From assembly GCA_963597615.1 (NCBI GenBank), contig CAVBQS010000050.1, forward strand, positions 1 through 64,000: a stretch of 64,000 nucleotides of DNA. Direction: 5' to 3'. Source of the stretch: CAKRJP01 sp963597615 (GTDB lineage Bacteria; Bacillota; Clostridia; Lachnospirales; Lachnospiraceae). A program made the translations under genes and the position numbers. A model generated the notes under the pieces. The model worked only from the letters and a program-made list of their open reading frames with translations, ran no database searches and had not been told where the DNA came from. The stretch's first letter is position 1, and each line of letters begins with the position of its first letter. Below, one piece after another: positions 62,256 through 64,000 of this stretch.

Positions 62256-63344
62256 ATGAATTTGAAGATTGGGGTTATTAAAGGTGACGGAATCGGACCA
62301 GAGATTGTGACAGAGGCTATGAAAGTCCTGGATAAAGTTTCTGGAAGTTATGGTCATGAGATTGAATATAGACAGCTCTTAATGGGAGGTGCTTCCATTG
62401 ATGTTCACGGAGTTCCTCTTACAGATGAGACCATTGCAGAAGCAAAATCCTGCGATGCCATTCTTATGGGATCTATAGGAGGAGATGCAAAGACATCCCC
62501 ATGGTATCAACTGGAACCTTCTAAGAGACCTGAAGCCGGACTTTTAAAGATCCGTAAGGCATTGAATTTGTTTGCCAATTTAAGACCGGCCATTCTTTAT
62601 GATGAATTAAAAGGAGCTTGCCCTTTGAAAGAAGAGATTACAGAGGGCGGTTTTGATCTTATGATCATGCGAGAGCTTACCGGTGGTTTGTATTTTGGTG
62701 AGAGAAAGACCGTGGAAGAAGATGGAGTTTTGACCGCTTATGATTCTCTTACTTACAATGAAAATGAGATCCGTCGAATTGCAAAACGCGGATTTGACAT
62801 TGCTATGAAGAGAAATAAGAAAGTCACCAGTGTAGATAAAGCCAACGTTTTAGATTCTTCAAGACTTTGGAGAAAGGTTGTGGAGGAAGTGGCAAAGGAT
62901 TATCCGGAAGTTACTTTAGAACATATGTTGGTAGATAACTGTGCTATGCAGCTGGTAAAGAATCCAAAACAGTTTGACGTAGTCCTTACAGAGAACATGT
63001 TTGGAGATATTTTATCTGATGAGGCAAGTATGGTAACAGGATCCATTGGAATGTTAGCTAGTGCCAGCTTAAATGAAACTAAATTTGGACTTTATGAGCC
63101 TAGTGGTGGATCAGCTCCAGATATTGCCGGAAAGGGAATTGCCAATCCAATTGCAACCATCCTTTCAGCAGCTATGATGCTTCGCTTTAGCTTTGATTTA
63201 GACCAGGAAGCAGATGCTATTGAGGCGGCAGTTGCTAAGACATTAAAGGATGGATATCGTACCATTGATATTATGTCAGAAGGTAAGACATTGGTGGGAA
63301 CCAAGGAAATTGGTGATTTGATTGTAACAAACATCGATAAATAG
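62256..63344 (+). CDS. leuB: 3-isopropylmalate dehydrogenase
   Basis: NAD-dependent oxidative decarboxylation of 3-isopropylmalate in leucine synthesis. A complete 362-residue enzyme: KIGVIKGDGIGPEIV at the N-terminus, LLKIRKALNLFANLRPA, MIMRELTGGLYFGE with substrate-binding Arg residues, the Lys in TSVDKANVLDSSRLW, and LYEPSGGSAPDIAGKGIANP with the NAD-binding His replaced by Ser-Gly in the usual LeuB manner. AAAGGAAG precedes the ATG. ilvD follows after 45 bases. Confidence 0.96.
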   Translation: MNLKIGVIKGDGIGPEIVTEAMKVLDKVSGSYGHEIEYRQLLMGGASIDVHGVPLTDETIAEAKSCDAILMGSIGGDAKTSPWYQLEPSKRPEAGLLKIRKALNLFANLRPAILYDELKGACPLKEEITEGGFDLMIMRELTGGLYFGERKTVEEDGVLTAYDSLTYNENEIRRIAKRGFDIAMKRNKKVTSVDKANVLDSSRLWRKVVEEVAKDYPEVTLEHMLVDNCAMQLVKNPKQFDVVLTENMFGDILSDEASMVTGSIGMLASASLNETKFGLYEPSGGSAPDIAGKGIANPIATILSAAMMLRFSFDLDQEADAIEAAVAKTLKDGYRTIDIMSEGKTLVGTKEIGDLIVTNIDK

Positions 63345-63389
63345 ATGCTTTGACCAAATAAATTACAAGATAGGAAAGGGATAGAGATT

Positions 63390-64000
63390 ATGAAAAGCGA
63401 TAATGTAAAAGCAGGTATGCAGCAGGCTCCTCATCGTAGTTTGTTTAATGCCTTGGGATTTACTGAGGAAGAAATGAAGAAACCTATGGTTGGTATTGTA
63501 AGTTCTTATAATGAGATTGTACCAGGCCATATGAATCTTGATAAAATTGTAAATGCTGTAAAACTGGGAGTGGCAGAAGCGGGTGGTGTTCCGGTGGTAT
63601 TTCCAGCTATTGCTGTTTGTGATGGTATTGCCATGGGTCATATCGGAATGAAGTATTCCTTGGTTACCAGAGACTTAATTGCAGATTCTACAGAGTGTAT
63701 GGCTCTGGCTCACCAGTTTGATGCCTTGGTTATGGTTCCAAACTGCGATAAGAACGTTCCGGGACTTTTAATGGCTGCAGCCCGTATTAATGTTCCTACT
63801 GTATTTGTATCTGGTGGACCAATGTTAGCCGGCCATGTAAAGGGACAGAAGAGAAGTCTTTCTTCTATGTTTGAGGCAGTTGGAGCTTATGCTGCCGGAA
63901 CTATGACAGAAGAGGATGTAAAGGAATATGAATGCAAGGTTTGTCCAACTTGCGGATCTTGTTCCGGTATGTATACAGCCAACTCTATGAACTGCTTAAC
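63390..64000 (+). CDS. ilvD: Dihydroxy-acid dehydratase (5' part, runs off the window)
   Basis: Dehydrates dihydroxy acids in valine, isoleucine and leucine synthesis. The frame is open from the ATG at 63390 to the last base, giving about 203 of an expected 550-560 residues. It starts MKSDNVKAGMQQAPHRSLFN; GIVSSYNEIVPGHMNLDKI, the iron-sulfur Cys in VPNCDKNVPG and a second Cys motif CPTCGSCSGMYTANSM are visible. GGAAAGGG precedes the start. It shares a promoter with leuB. Confidence 0.95.
   Translation, partial: MKSDNVKAGMQQAPHRSLFNALGFTEEEMKKPMVGIVSSYNEIVPGHMNLDKIVNAVKLGVAEAGGVPVVFPAIAVCDGIAMGHIGMKYSLVTRDLIADSTECMALAHQFDALVMVPNCDKNVPGLLMAAARINVPTVFVSGGPMLAGHVKGQKRSLSSMFEAVGAYAAGTMTEEDVKEYECKVCPTCGSCSGMYTANSMNCL

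Noticed and set aside
1..64000. CRISPR array, insertion sequence, rRNA operon or defence island
   Set aside because: No regularly spaced repeats, cas genes, transposase frames, rRNA sequence or recognisable defence genes were seen.

Overview
The window reads as one continuous chromosomal segment from a low-to-moderate GC anaerobic Firmicute, most likely a gut-type Lachnospiraceae (class Clostridia). This is inferred from gene content: pyruvate formate-lyase with its activase, a mannose-class PTS, a PotC-PotD fusion transporter, a DUF5717/DUF5716-type cluster, a free-standing DUF1292 protein, AGGAGG-type ribosome binding sites and sigma-A-like promoters. No rRNA, CRISPR array, insertion sequence or intact prophage is visible. 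Nearly all genes are on the + strand; the exceptions are yqeY, a DUF1292 gene and the aroC-pot operon.

Layout. 1-5.8 kb: small acidic protein, pth, mfd and a PrsA-like foldase lipoprotein. 5.85-10.3 kb: yqeY (-), then a stand-alone DltA-like adenylating enzyme, a LUD-domain protein, a small cupin and a membrane-anchored transglutaminase. 10.4-18.6 kb: carAB, a SAM methyltransferase, hslO and nadE. 18.6-24.1 kb: a three-gene cluster of unknown function (very large beta-sandwich/helical-repeat protein, degenerate Hsp70/actin-like protein, TPR protein), preceded by a 12-codon leader ORF whose stop overlaps the TTG start of the large gene. 24.1-30.8 kb: purF, purB, gltX, a short UvrD-type helicase and DUF1292 (-). 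31-34.6 kb: an orphan sugar-binding lipoprotein, a GH13 debranching-enzyme homologue that has lost most catalytic residues, and a DUF5662 protein. 34.6-35.75 kb: tRNA-Leu(AAG) followed by what look like eroded phage head-module genes.

35.75-50.0 kb: a GlcG/HbpS protein and a dGTPase-like HD hydrolase, then a LacI-controlled sugar island (mannose-class PTS IIB-IIC-IID-IIA, GH13 glucosidase, HAD phosphatase), then dnaG, rpoD, trmK, a Nif3-like gene and a nucleoside kinase. The island lies between the dGTPase-like gene and dnaG-rpoD, which I recall as neighbours in many Clostridia. 50.1-55.0 kb (-): aroC-potA-potB-potCD. 55.2-64 kb: L,D-transpeptidase, tgt, yajC, pflB, pflA, leuB and the 5' part of ilvD, which runs off the window.

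Most of the segment is housekeeping: translation quality control, DNA repair, pyrimidine, purine, NAD and branched-chain amino acid synthesis, replication and transcription initiation, and mixed-acid fermentation. The best candidates for an undescribed system are the 18.7-24.1 kb cluster and, second, the orphan sugar-binding lipoprotein paired with the apparently inactive GH13 protein. Several starts were moved downstream from the longest open frame on ribosome-binding-site evidence; each case is explained in its entry.
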